NCBI GenBank assembly: GCA_900766355.1
Contig: CAAFVD010000008.1
Span: forward strand, 1 to 11,260
Source of the DNA: Candidatus Gastranaerophilales bacterium
GTDB taxonomy: Bacteria; Cyanobacteriota; Vampirovibrionia; Gastranaerophilales; Gastranaerophilaceae
DNA: 11,260 nt
Reading direction: 5' to 3'
The position numbers and the translations under genes are program-made. The notes under the pieces were generated by a model. It worked only from the letters and a program-made list of their open reading frames with translations. It did not search any database and was not told the DNA's origin. This document shows positions 1 through 7,450 of the stretch, piece after piece (position 1 is the stretch's first letter; every line of letters begins with the position of its first letter).

Positions 1-815
1 CGTGGGTCAAGACCTACGCCATCGATGATTGCCTTGGTATCGAGTCCCTTTACCTCTGCGTATGTATCCAACTCATTGAAGTAGCTTACTCGGAGTGCCA
101 GATAGGTATTGGCGAAGAGTTTGACTGCCTCTGCTTCCTTCATGCCCATGAAGAGAGTATCGATGTTCTCCTTGATGGCACCTTCCTGGAGCAGAGCGGC
201 GAAGGTCTTGGCTGCTTCCTTCAACATCTCGACATTGGTTACAGACTTGATAGCCTCGTTCTCCTCTGCGAACTCAGGACGATCGATAATCTTTGGATAG
301 CCTACAATGATACGGCTTGGGTAAAGGTTATCATAAAGAGCCTTGCTCTCTCGAAGGAACTCTGGAGAGAAGAGAAGATTGAACTTCTTCACGCCCTTCT
401 TGGCATACTTCAAGTAGAGGTTGCGGGTATAACCTACAGGGATGGTACTCTTGATGACCATCACTGCATCTGGGTTTACCTCCAGAACCAGGTCGATGAC
501 TTCTTCCACATGGGTTGTATCGAAGTAGTTCTTCACTGGGTCGTAGTTGGTTGGTGCTGCAATCACTACGAAGTCCGCATCCTTATAGGCTGATTTGCCG
601 TCAAGAGTTGCCACGAGGTTCAACGGCTTTTCAGCCAAATACTTTTCGATGTAATCGTCCTGGATTGGAGAAATCTTATTATTAAGTTTCTCCACCTTCT
701 CTGGGATTACATCTACTGCTGTGACATGATGGTGCTGTGACAATAGCGTTGCTATGCTCAGACCTACGTAGCCGGTACCGGCTACTGCTACTTTTATATT
801 CTTAAAATCAATCAT
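1..815 (-). CDS. ugd: UDP-glucose 6-dehydrogenase (partial, C-terminus outside window)
   Basis: Cytosolic enzyme that oxidises UDP-glucose to UDP-glucuronate with two NAD+, supplying an acidic sugar precursor. The reading frame is open from an ATG at 813-815 to the left edge, giving 271 codons. This is roughly 70% of an E. coli-type Ugd of about 390 residues. Visible landmarks are the Rossmann NAD-binding motif GTGYVGL (residues 13-19), an acidic residue after beta-2 (AVDV, about 33-36), STIPVGYT (123-130), SPEFLRES (150-157) and the substrate-site stretch VKLFANTYLA (231-240). The catalytic cysteine of the GYGGYCLPKD motif lies beyond the window and cannot be checked. The protein follows E. 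coli Ugd closely through YDNLYPSRI and FAALLQEGAIK. G+C is clearly higher than in the preceding operon genes. It is separated from the hexapeptide acetyltransferase by 192 bp, so it may have its own promoter as well as read-through. Confidence 0.96.
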   Translation of the reverse strand, partial: MIDFKNIKVAVAGTGYVGLSIATLLSQHHHVTAVDVIPEKVEKLNNKISPIQDDYIEKYLAEKPLNLVATLDGKSAYKDADFVVIAAPTNYDPVKNYFDTTHVEEVIDLVLEVNPDAVMVIKSTIPVGYTRNLYLKYAKKGVKKFNLLFSPEFLRESKALYDNLYPSRIIVGYPKIIDRPEFAEENEAIKSVTNVEMLKEAAKTFAALLQEGAIKENIDTLFMGMKEAEAVKLFANTYLALRVSYFNELDTYAEVKGLDTKAIIDGVGLDP

Positions 816-1007
816 AATCTAGCAAACAAAAAAATAATTACATCCAAAGTAAGCGTATTTGAGTAAATATCATTCTGACAAGAGAGACCATCAGCTCGGA
901 CTTCTCATTCGATACAATCCTATACTTACAGGTGTCAACAAACTGTTGTAACATATATTCAGACAGATACCTTTACGAATAAGATGCCATAACTCACTAT
1001 TTAAAGG
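816..1007. other. Intergenic spacer between the variable cassette and ugd
   Basis: This 192-bp spacer is the longest stretch without a gene in the window and marks the left edge of the low-GC cassette. I see no open frame with a recognisable protein; the longest minus-strand candidate is a 17-codon frame that ends just before ugd. A short CAACA-GTT-TGTTG hairpin reads on the minus strand near 935-947, but its 5-bp stem has no following T-run, so it is not a convincing terminator. A possible promoter for ugd is listed separately. Confidence 0.6.
845..852 (-). promoter_or_regulatory. Candidate Bacteroidetes-type -7 promoter element for ugd
   Basis: On the minus strand this reads TTACTTTG, one mismatch from the Bacteroidetes -7 consensus TAnnTTTG. 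It lies about 30 nt upstream of the ugd ATG, giving a plausible short A/T-rich leader. A proper -33 TTTG box at the expected 19-21 bp spacing is not present; the nearest TTG is about 26 bp upstream of the element. This is a weak call based on position and partial match only. Confidence 0.3.
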
Positions 1008-1526
1008 CTATAGGACCTTTATTAACTTGGCTGGTGACCCGCCAAAAATAGCAGGCACATTAGAATCAAAATTCTTTCCTAAAGTTGAATTTGCAGCTAG
1101 AATACTACCATTTGGCAAATTAGCTCCAGCCAAAATTACACAGTGCCCACCAACCCATGAATTATCACCAATATGAACAGGTTTATATATGCATTCTCCA
1201 TATCTATATGAACCTTCTTTCATCGTATGGTTATCACAAACCAGCAAACACATAGGGCCAAACATTACATTGTCTCCAATATAAACATCTTTATTTGCGA
1301 TAAAGACGCTACTATATGCAAAATAAACATTTGAACCCACTTCCATACCGTCAACACACACTAAGTGTACATTATGAGCCACTTGAAAATTTTCACCACA
1401 CGACTTCAAGACAAGACTATACAGCCTCCCCCTAAATCTCATAATTATTGGCACATCTGGCAGAAAAAAAAGTGTTGTACGAATAAACCAACAATACAGT
1501 TGTTTAAGTTTATGTTTCAATTCCAT
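1008..1526 (-). CDS. Hexapeptide-repeat (left-handed beta-helix) O-acetyltransferase
   Basis: Probable cytosolic acetyl-CoA-dependent sugar O-acetyltransferase of the WcaF/maltose-acetyltransferase-like LbH superfamily, 172 residues, within the family's usual size. Residues 1-45 form a basic, aromatic N-terminal segment. From about 50 the sequence shows imperfect hexapeptide turns: VYIGDNVMFG (81-90), VHIGDNSWVGG (117-127) and ILAGANLPNGSILAANS (131-147). The likely catalytic base is His100 in CDNHTM. The tail GGSPAKLIKVL (162-172) is the typical end of these enzymes. The ATG at 1524-1526 follows an A-rich leader and lies 11 bp after the preceding glycosyltransferase gene, so it is the last gene of the packed operon. 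The acceptor sugar is unknown; a serine acetyltransferase role is unlikely given the surrounding genes. Confidence 0.9.
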   Translation of the reverse strand: MELKHKLKQLYCWFIRTTLFFLPDVPIIMRFRGRLYSLVLKSCGENFQVAHNVHLVCVDGMEVGSNVYFAYSSVFIANKDVYIGDNVMFGPMCLLVCDNHTMKEGSYRYGECIYKPVHIGDNSWVGGHCVILAGANLPNGSILAANSTLGKNFDSNVPAIFGGSPAKLIKVL

Positions 1527-1537
1527 ATTTTTATTGT

Positions 1538-2533
1538 TTAAAAAGAAATTTCCGTATATGGCTTGTTGTGAATCAAAGAAGCAAATTTTGCAAAGCCACT
1601 CTTATACATATCTCCTGTAACTAACAGATATATATGCTCAGCATGTGAAATCATAAAGAGGTCAACGAAACTCTTAAGGTGAGTATTAAGAGTATGATCA
1701 TCTGTAAAGGACATATGAACCACTTTACCTGGTATTGTATATACAAAACTAAATATACTAAGAGAATCCAGAAATTTTCTCGAATCACTTGTTACAAGAA
1801 CTTTCGTATCAGGATTAGCCAAATGAATTTCTAAAATTTTATCTTGTATTTTTTTTATCAAATCTATCTGTTGCGACACTAATAGTGGCATAATATTTAG
1901 TTCTTTAAAATCCCCAAGGAGATTCTGAAATCTAAGAACAACAGCTATATATCTATCGTTTATTTTGTCAGTATTATAACTAATGGCATCTTTTAACAAA
2001 GGAGCAGGAACAAATAATTCATTAAATAAATTAGATATCTCATTAGATTCATTCACAAAATGAGCATTAGAATAAATTTGATATTGCTTACTCCCATTTG
2101 CCATTCTTTTCAGAAGATATTTTTTCTGAATCGCCGATTCTTTGTCTAAATTATAGCCATATTCATCAGAGGCACAAAAAACATATATAAGATTCATATC
2201 CTTATAGTTAGATACAATTCTATCGTTTTGAATAAGCCAATCTAGACGATTAGGCAACAAATAATCAGACAGATTAAAAGGATGTGTGAAATTTATATAG
2301 AAAGGCACCCTCATTTCCTTAGATAGTTTATATAAAGATAATATTCCATATAATCTATCACAAAGTCCTCCTGGATTACACTTACCATCAGCCATATAGA
2401 TTATCCCAGGCTGGGGATCACTTAATTTACTGTTATTACAAAACTGCTTTTTAATTTTGTATGCCATATATCTGTAATATAACACACAGCCACGCAATTC
2501 GTAAAGTATAAATCTAAAATATTTTTTTTTCAT
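1538..2533 (-). CDS. Putative fucosyltransferase-like glycosyltransferase (NodZ/O-FucT-type GT-B fold)
   Basis: Protein of 331 residues that I assign only tentatively. The N-terminus (1-31) is basic and aromatic, as in membrane-associated glycosyltransferases. GGLCDRL (55-61), followed by a helix and PFYINF (77-82), resembles the GG(L)xxR(L) opening of fucosyltransferases of the GT23/GT37/O-FucT type. RFQNLLGDF (201-209) sits where that group has its HxRxGD-like donor-binding peptide. VLVTSDSRKF (245-254) and the 290-319 segment (VDLFMISHAEHIYLL, then SGFAKFAS) match the later conserved peptides in spacing and character. By family, such enzymes move fucose from GDP-fucose. No GDP-fucose genes are visible here, so the donor could differ. 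Its ATG overlaps the wzx stop (ATGA, 2530-2533), implying translational coupling. Codons 2-4 are a run of nine A's. Confidence 0.6.
   Translation of the reverse strand: MKKKYFRFILYELRGCVLYYRYMAYKIKKQFCNNSKLSDPQPGIIYMADGKCNPGGLCDRLYGILSLYKLSKEMRVPFYINFTHPFNLSDYLLPNRLDWLIQNDRIVSNYKDMNLIYVFCASDEYGYNLDKESAIQKKYLLKRMANGSKQYQIYSNAHFVNESNEISNLFNELFVPAPLLKDAISYNTDKINDRYIAVVLRFQNLLGDFKELNIMPLLVSQQIDLIKKIQDKILEIHLANPDTKVLVTSDSRKFLDSLSIFSFVYTIPGKVVHMSFTDDHTLNTHLKSFVDLFMISHAEHIYLLVTGDMYKSGFAKFASLIHNKPYTEISF
2522..2530 (-). repeat. A9 homopolymer directly after a start codon
   Basis: Nine consecutive T's on the plus strand make AAA-AAA-AAA (Lys2-Lys4) right after the ATG of the fucosyltransferase-like gene. 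The tract also abuts the ATGA overlap with wzx. A one-base change in length would shift the whole reading frame. AT-rich genomes contain such runs by chance, so contingency function is unproven. Confidence 0.6.
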
Positions 2534-4056
2534 TTTTTAAATATATTCTTAACTATAGGAAAATTCTTAATTGTATTTCGCTCCGATTTATTCAATACCA
2601 TAAAAATACTTAAGATCACTATTAATACATCCATTATTAAAGATGTAGATATAAAACCTATAAAATTTTGACTAAAGAGCCCTCTCATCCATGATGATAT
2701 TACAACTATTATAATGGTTAGTACAAACAGTCTGCAACAAACATCCTTGAAATATTTCAACAAATCCAGATTAAAAAGATAATGGACATATATGGTCCTT
2801 GCTATAGAGCATAAAAAATTGACAGCAGCCCAAAGCCCCATGGCTAACACTGGAGAGCCATTTATTCTAAATGCTAAATAAGCAAGCGGTACAGACATTA
2901 ATTTGATGCATCCTACCATTATCTGATGATTCTTTATATTACCAGTTGCATGTACACCTTGCCATAATGGAATCTGGAAAGAATCAAACAGATAGAATAT
3001 CATCGTTACTTTTACTAAGTCAGGTGTGATATCCGGATATTTTCCTAACCATACAGTAAGCACATAATCTATATTTATAACAATAGGAACTGCTATAATA
3101 ACGAACAAAATATATGAAACCTTAGACATAGTAAATATTAATTTCATAAAATATTTGTAGTCTTTTGCTGCATATGATTTTATAATCTGCGGATTAAAAG
3201 CCTGTGAAAAATTTGCAACAAACATATTAACACCACTATTAACTTGATTTGACAATCCTAAAGCTGCATTACCAACAACACCGACAAACCAGTTAAAAAA
3301 GACACTAAATGCCTGTTGGGTACAGACATCAGCTCCATTAACAAAAAGACTCCAACCTGAATAAGAAGAGAATTTGATAATCCATTTCTTATCCCAATAC
3401 CTAATATAACTAGTGTCTTTAAATACGTTCCTACAATATATTATATACGTTCCTATTACCAATAAGGCTACAACAAATAGAAGAATGGCATATGATATGA
3501 GTTTGCCGATTGGACTTACAGATAGAAGATATACCGTAGCCAACTTCAGAACCACCTCTACAATACTAACAACTGCATAAAAATTCATCTGCTCATGAGC
3601 TATGATATTTGAATGGAATGGAGTCTGAATAATACCAACACAAAAAGTAAGCAGTGAAAATTGAAAAACTATGTTTGCAGCAAACAGTCTATTATCTGGT
3701 ATCTCAAGATGATTGTTCAAGAACCATACACCAATAAATTCCATAACAACAAAAAGTATAATAGCTAACATTATATGACAATTAATAGCCATAGAATAAA
3801 CTTTTTTTAGTTCATCAGTTTTTCTTTCTCCAATTGCAAAGGCTAAGTACCTATAAGTCGCATTAGTTAATGCTGTCTTGATAAAAACAAAGAAGACTAC
3901 AACACTACCAACAAGATTGTATATACCAAAGTCCTCAAAACCCAGTACCCTTAGAACGACTCTTGAAGTATATAGTGTAACCAATAATACCAAGATCATT
4001 CTAAAGTAAAGAAATACAGTATTCTTGGCCAATTGTTTGATTTGTGATTCTGCCAT
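2530..4056 (-). CDS. wzx: Wzx-type polysaccharide repeat-unit flippase (MOP/PST family)
   Basis: Polytopic inner-membrane protein of 508 residues that would flip the undecaprenyl-PP-linked repeat unit to the periplasmic face. The N-terminal pattern, an amphipathic start (IKQLAKNTVFLYFRM), first helix, then TSRVVLRVLGFEDFGIYNLVG (about 30-50), is characteristic of polysaccharide-transporter proteins. So are TNATYRYLAFAIGE (64-77) and TPFHSNIIAHEQMNFYA (145-161). Hydrophobic segments spread over the whole length are consistent with 12-14 helices. The stop overlaps the next gene's start (ATGA), and a 5-bp gap separates it from the polymerase upstream. Together with the adjacent Wzy this marks the locus as Wzx/Wzy-dependent rather than ABC-transporter-dependent. 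Specificity for the repeat unit cannot be read from sequence. Confidence 0.93.
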   Translation of the reverse strand: MAESQIKQLAKNTVFLYFRMILVLLVTLYTSRVVLRVLGFEDFGIYNLVGSVVVFFVFIKTALTNATYRYLAFAIGERKTDELKKVYSMAINCHIMLAIILFVVMEFIGVWFLNNHLEIPDNRLFAANIVFQFSLLTFCVGIIQTPFHSNIIAHEQMNFYAVVSIVEVVLKLATVYLLSVSPIGKLISYAILLFVVALLVIGTYIIYCRNVFKDTSYIRYWDKKWIIKFSSYSGWSLFVNGADVCTQQAFSVFFNWFVGVVGNAALGLSNQVNSGVNMFVANFSQAFNPQIIKSYAAKDYKYFMKLIFTMSKVSYILFVIIAVPIVINIDYVLTVWLGKYPDITPDLVKVTMIFYLFDSFQIPLWQGVHATGNIKNHQIMVGCIKLMSVPLAYLAFRINGSPVLAMGLWAAVNFLCSIARTIYVHYLFNLDLLKYFKDVCCRLFVLTIIIVVISSWMRGLFSQNFIGFISTSLIMDVLIVILSIFMVLNKSERNTIKNFPIVKNIFKK

Positions 4057-4061
4057 AATTA

Positions 4062-5291
4062 TTATATATTTGATAAAGTCTTTTTCTTAGAAAAACATAT
4101 ATATAAGTATATAAAAGATAATGCGTATGTATAACTACATACAAGTAATTTGAAGAAACTAAGCAAAAAGATTATTGCAATCAACGTGTATGCCACGAGT
4201 TTATATGGATTATCTTTTTGTAATTTCAAGAACGAATATCTTGCAAAGACACCTAATAATAGATTTCCTATAAATACCCCTATCAAACCTCCATCCAAAT
4301 ACATACTATAAAATATTGAGACGAAAGAATTATAATGGATTTCTGGCGTTAGCATTGTCATTCCATCATCCTCAAGGAATACTGCCTCCACCACCTGTAA
4401 TGGTAAAGGTAACTCCATTGACAGGACTTTTCTCAGTACAACAAAAATAGGACGAATAAAACCGTACAACGATGCCATACCATACATATTGGGGAGTTTT
4501 GAAGTATCTTTTATACGCTCTTCCATAAAAGGAATACATCCAGAAAGATACACATAAAAAGTTTGCTCGACATCTGAACCTCTTACAACAGAAATAACAA
4601 TTAACGAAACAACAAGTAAACCCAAAAGTATTCCTGAGTATTTCAAAATTTTCTTCGCTTCACGAGTGTTCTTGAATATCAACGTTGCAATAAGCAAAGA
4701 GGCAATAAAGTAAAGCACAAAAAATCGTCCACCTGTAATAATCGTCATCAAAGCTAACGAAATAACAGAAAGAAGTACATAATACATTTTCCTCTGTCCA
4801 ACAAATAGGTTGACAACACTAAAGATTATCAAGAACGTAATAAATGGTTCGCAGAAATACACAAAGGCTATAGCTACTATGCCATCGCCCATAATATCAT
4901 CATGATGTACATATCGTATGTCATGCAAATCAACTCCTGAAGCTATGAGACTTAAAGCTTTTATTGCGGGGATTACCATTAGGATTACCATCACAACAAT
5001 CAAGTTGTTGACTATTTTTTTATTTAAAGAACGTTTCCTTAACGTAATTCCCGATATACTCGGTTTCTTGAATATTAAAACATTCCCGATAAGGAACGCA
5101 ACAAAAGCCACTATATAAATTTGATATGTAGCCTCATGGATTTGCGGTAAGCTATATGGATTTAGTGCATATAGTGTAAACACCAAAGCCCATGTACCTA
5201 AATACAAGGATACAGGATTATATAACACCTCATTACGCTTATACGCAACATAAGCAATAACAAAACATAATATGGATAAAATCAAAGCCAT
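4062..5291 (-). CDS. wzy: Wzy-type oligosaccharide repeat-unit polymerase
   Basis: Polytopic inner-membrane protein of 409 residues, proposed to polymerise lipid-linked repeat units at the periplasmic face. Hydrophobic helices fill residues 1-75, 95-120, 138-235 and 330-400, giving about 10-12 segments. The start (ILCFVIAYVAYKRNEVLYNPVSLY), ITGGRFFVLYFIASLL (185-200) and the C-terminal FYSMYLDGGLIGVFIGNLLLG (327-347) fit the O-antigen/oligosaccharide repeat-unit polymerase family. A large non-helical loop at about 237-325 carries Arg237, Arg259 and Arg280. Arginine-rich periplasmic loops are functionally important in studied Wzy proteins; whether these residues are equivalent is inference. 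It lies 5 bp upstream of wzx and starts 1 bp after the acyltransferase stop. Wzy proteins diverge strongly, so topology and context carry most of the weight. Confidence 0.86.
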   Translation of the reverse strand: MALILSILCFVIAYVAYKRNEVLYNPVSLYLGTWALVFTLYALNPYSLPQIHEATYQIYIVAFVAFLIGNVLIFKKPSISGITLRKRSLNKKIVNNLIVVMVILMVIPAIKALSLIASGVDLHDIRYVHHDDIMGDGIVAIAFVYFCEPFITFLIIFSVVNLFVGQRKMYYVLLSVISLALMTIITGGRFFVLYFIASLLIATLIFKNTREAKKILKYSGILLGLLVVSLIVISVVRGSDVEQTFYVYLSGCIPFMEERIKDTSKLPNMYGMASLYGFIRPIFVVLRKVLSMELPLPLQVVEAVFLEDDGMTMLTPEIHYNSFVSIFYSMYLDGGLIGVFIGNLLLGVFARYSFLKLQKDNPYKLVAYTLIAIIFLLSFFKLLVCSYTYALSFIYLYICFSKKKTLSNI

Positions 5292-5292
5292 T

Positions 5293-6306
5293 TTATATTA
5301 GATATTTTTTTAAAAAGCCATACTCATCGAATAATCTTTTTTTAAATAAAACAAGTATGTATTCTATTACTAAACTTAAAACTATAGTTAATACGAGCGA
5401 GGTTATTTGCAGACTGAAACACATTGAAACAACAATTAGAGAACCTTGAATAACAAAGAATATTGTATGCGTTAACATCACGAAGAGAGATTCTTTTCCA
5501 AACATAGATAAAATCTTTGATACGCTATTACATTTTATTATTACCTTAGATATGTTTACAATAAATGTACAACCTAAAATTGCAAATAGCACGAATAATA
5601 TCTCATTGTAAAATACTAAGTTATTAATATCAACATCATGATTCATATATGCATAAGTAGTACCTAGTGACAAAAGAAGCATTATTTTTTTCTCAAATAA
5701 TTTATATTTATAAAACATATACCCAACAATCATGAATATAAATCCTACAAAAGATCTCATTAATACTATATACAGCAGTATGGGGACTGAAGATATTGCA
5801 GATATATTTTTTATATTAAGATACGGTTTCAATAATAGCAAACATACCATAATCACAATTACCCCCCCACCCAATCTTTTATTTTTCATATAAGAAAAGA
5901 AAAATATCTCTGCAATTAAGAATGCAGGAATAAACCATAAAACACCTTCTCCGACTCCTAAAATCGTATGCTCTAAAAACAATAATCCTTCATAAATAGT
6001 GTTGTATCCAAAAGATATTTGGACAACATATCGAAAAAAGAAAATTGAACTAAACAGAATATACATCAGCCATACACGTCTTTGTTTTAAAAAGACTTCT
6101 GATAAATTCCCAAGAGACAGAAAACTTCCATTACCTTTTAACCATCCATTCAAAATAAAAAAACCAGGAATATGGCATGAATATATCCAAAGACGAAACT
6201 TTAGCACAATATCAGAATTAATATCTGGAGGTATAATATGTCCTATAACAACAAGTATAATAAGAATACCTTTAACTGCATCCACCCACATTAATCTACC
6301 GTTCAT
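5293..6306 (-). CDS. Membrane acyltransferase-3 family protein (sugar O-acyltransferase)
   Basis: Inner-membrane O-acyltransferase of 337 residues (acyltransferase 3 / fucose 4-O-acetylase-like group), expected to transfer acetyl or another acyl group to a sugar hydroxyl of the repeat unit. The signature N-terminus RLMWVDAVKGILIILVVIGH (4-23) includes the conserved Asp9 and the His23 at the end of helix 1. CHIPGFFILNGW (44-55) matches the H(M/I)PxFFxxSG-like motif after helix 2. GVLWFIPAFLIAEI (121-134) is the usual mid-protein helix. About 10 hydrophobic segments are visible, and length is typical for the family without an extra SGNH domain. It starts 1 bp from the GT4 stop, so it is firmly in the operon. 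A run of seven G's in the coding strand (codons 147-149) is unusual for this AT-rich gene. Confidence 0.92.
   Translation of the reverse strand: MNGRLMWVDAVKGILIILVVIGHIIPPDINSDIVLKFRLWIYSCHIPGFFILNGWLKGNGSFLSLGNLSEVFLKQRRVWLMYILFSSIFFFRYVVQISFGYNTIYEGLLFLEHTILGVGEGVLWFIPAFLIAEIFFFSYMKNKRLGGGVIVIMVCLLLLKPYLNIKNISAISSVPILLYIVLMRSFVGFIFMIVGYMFYKYKLFEKKIMLLLSLGTTYAYMNHDVDINNLVFYNEILFVLFAILGCTFIVNISKVIIKCNSVSKILSMFGKESLFVMLTHTIFFVIQGSLIVVSMCFSLQITSLVLTIVLSLVIEYILVLFKKRLFDEYGFLKKYLI
5862..5868 (-). repeat. G7 homopolymer inside the acyltransferase gene
   Basis: The plus strand reads C7-A-CCC, so the coding strand is GGGTG7. It encodes Gly146-Gly148 at a loop between membrane segments. The surrounding gene samples at about 27% G+C, so a seven-base G run stands out. 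Gain or loss of one base would truncate the protein at roughly its midpoint. Confidence 0.65.
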
Positions 6307-6307
6307 A

Positions 6308-7450
6308 CTATAAGTTTATAAATTCAGAATTAAAAGTTAATTTTAATGGTCTCACATAAGAACCATTTTTTATCGTATTTATATTCTGAGAAGAATCAAA
6401 GAACTTTAATAATTCCTGTTCATCATCAAAAACACATCCACAATTATAACGTTTTGTACTAACTGCAATGTTTCCGCTATCTTTATTTGTAATCACATAC
6501 GCACCACCAACATAACTTTCATAGAACGTATAACTGTAGGTCTCTGGCCATGGCGACCACAGAAAAGCTATGTCTATTTTATTTCGCCTAATTGCGTTTA
6601 CCATAGCATCTGCACCATCCTTCAAAAAAGAAACTTCTATCTCTTTCACATTAGGTAAATGCTCATCTGTTTTACCCAATACATATAAATCAATATCAAT
6701 TGCTTTCTCGTTAATATGCCTTACAAGATTTCGGAAAGTATTCCATCCTTTATTGAAAGATTTATATCCTATGTATGCTAACCTTAACCTTGGATTACGT
6801 GAATATTCTTGGTTATCAACAGAAACAATTTGATGAGGCAAAACAATCAATCTTTCTTTTGAAATAGTTTTATATACTCCACACCACACATTTTTAGCAG
6901 CTTCTGATGGGAAAACAAACTTCATAGTTCGGAAATGTTCAAATAATGCATGATATTGTCTTGAAGAAATAATACCTGGAACATAAAATCTACAAGTTAT
7001 ACATTTTGAGAACTTAAGACCTTCTGAACCACAATATTTTTTCTTGTTCTTAAGTAAGTTATGACCATCACAAACAGATTTGTAGTCGTGTACGTAGAAA
7101 AACAAAGATGCATCTACAAGACTTTCTAATAAAGTAGTTATCTGGCTAAACTGATATGAAATAAGAGAATGTACAAAAACTTTCTCGACTTTATATTTTT
7201 TAAGAAGGCATACCAACTCATCAAGAGACATTGACAAATAATCACTTTTGTTAATATGAACTCCGTATGAATGAAAACGGTGCTTAATTACATGCCCATT
7301 GAATGTAATATTGTTACCAATAGGGAAGACAGCAACATACTCGTAACCTTTTGCATGAGCGACCTCATACTGTTCTAGAATAACCTTCTCCAGACCTCCA
7401 ACATTATTTATATAGCTGGAATGCGAAATAGACAATATCGCTTTTTTCAT
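6308..7450 (-). CDS. Family 4 glycosyltransferase (GT-B) with a cysteine cluster
   Basis: Retaining GT-B glycosyltransferase of 380 residues, probably acting at the cytoplasmic membrane face on the growing lipid-linked repeat. GGLEKVI (18-24) is the N-terminal glycine-rich turn used for acceptor/donor positioning in GT4. RLRLAYIGYKSFNKGW (221-236) starts the C-terminal Rossmann-like domain and carries the usual G...KGW segment. Glu303 and Glu311 (PWPETYSYTFYESY) form the family EX7E motif. Between the domains, HDYKSVCDGHNLL (121-133) with Cys127, Cys140, Cys150 and Cys153 forms a four-cysteine cluster seen in a subset of GT4 enzymes, possibly a metal site. The ATG overlaps the GT2 stop (ATGA, 7447-7450). 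Sugar donor and linkage cannot be assigned. Confidence 0.9.
   Translation of the reverse strand: MKKAILSISHSSYINNVGGLEKVILEQYEVAHAKGYEYVAVFPIGNNITFNGHVIKHRFHSYGVHINKSDYLSMSLDELVCLLKKYKVEKVFVHSLISYQFSQITTLLESLVDASLFFYVHDYKSVCDGHNLLKNKKKYCGSEGLKFSKCITCRFYVPGIISSRQYHALFEHFRTMKFVFPSEAAKNVWCGVYKTISKERLIVLPHQIVSVDNQEYSRNPRLRLAYIGYKSFNKGWNTFRNLVRHINEKAIDIDLYVLGKTDEHLPNVKEIEVSFLKDGADAMVNAIRRNKIDIAFLWSPWPETYSYTFYESYVGGAYVITNKDSGNIAVSTKRYNCGCVFDDEQELLKFFDSSQNINTIKNGSYVRPLKLTFNSEFINL

Noticed and set aside
109..300. 63-codon plus-strand open frame
   Set aside because: It is antisense to ugd, which matches the E. coli Ugd sequence throughout this stretch.
816..1007. Small protein or pseudogene remnant in the spacer before ugd
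   Set aside because: Minus-strand frames are broken by stops; the longest with an ATG is about 17 codons and resembles nothing I know.
5999..6313. 104-codon plus-strand open frame
   Set aside because: It is antisense to the acyltransferase-3 gene, whose motifs are clear. Its product resembles no family and is explained by AT-rich composition.
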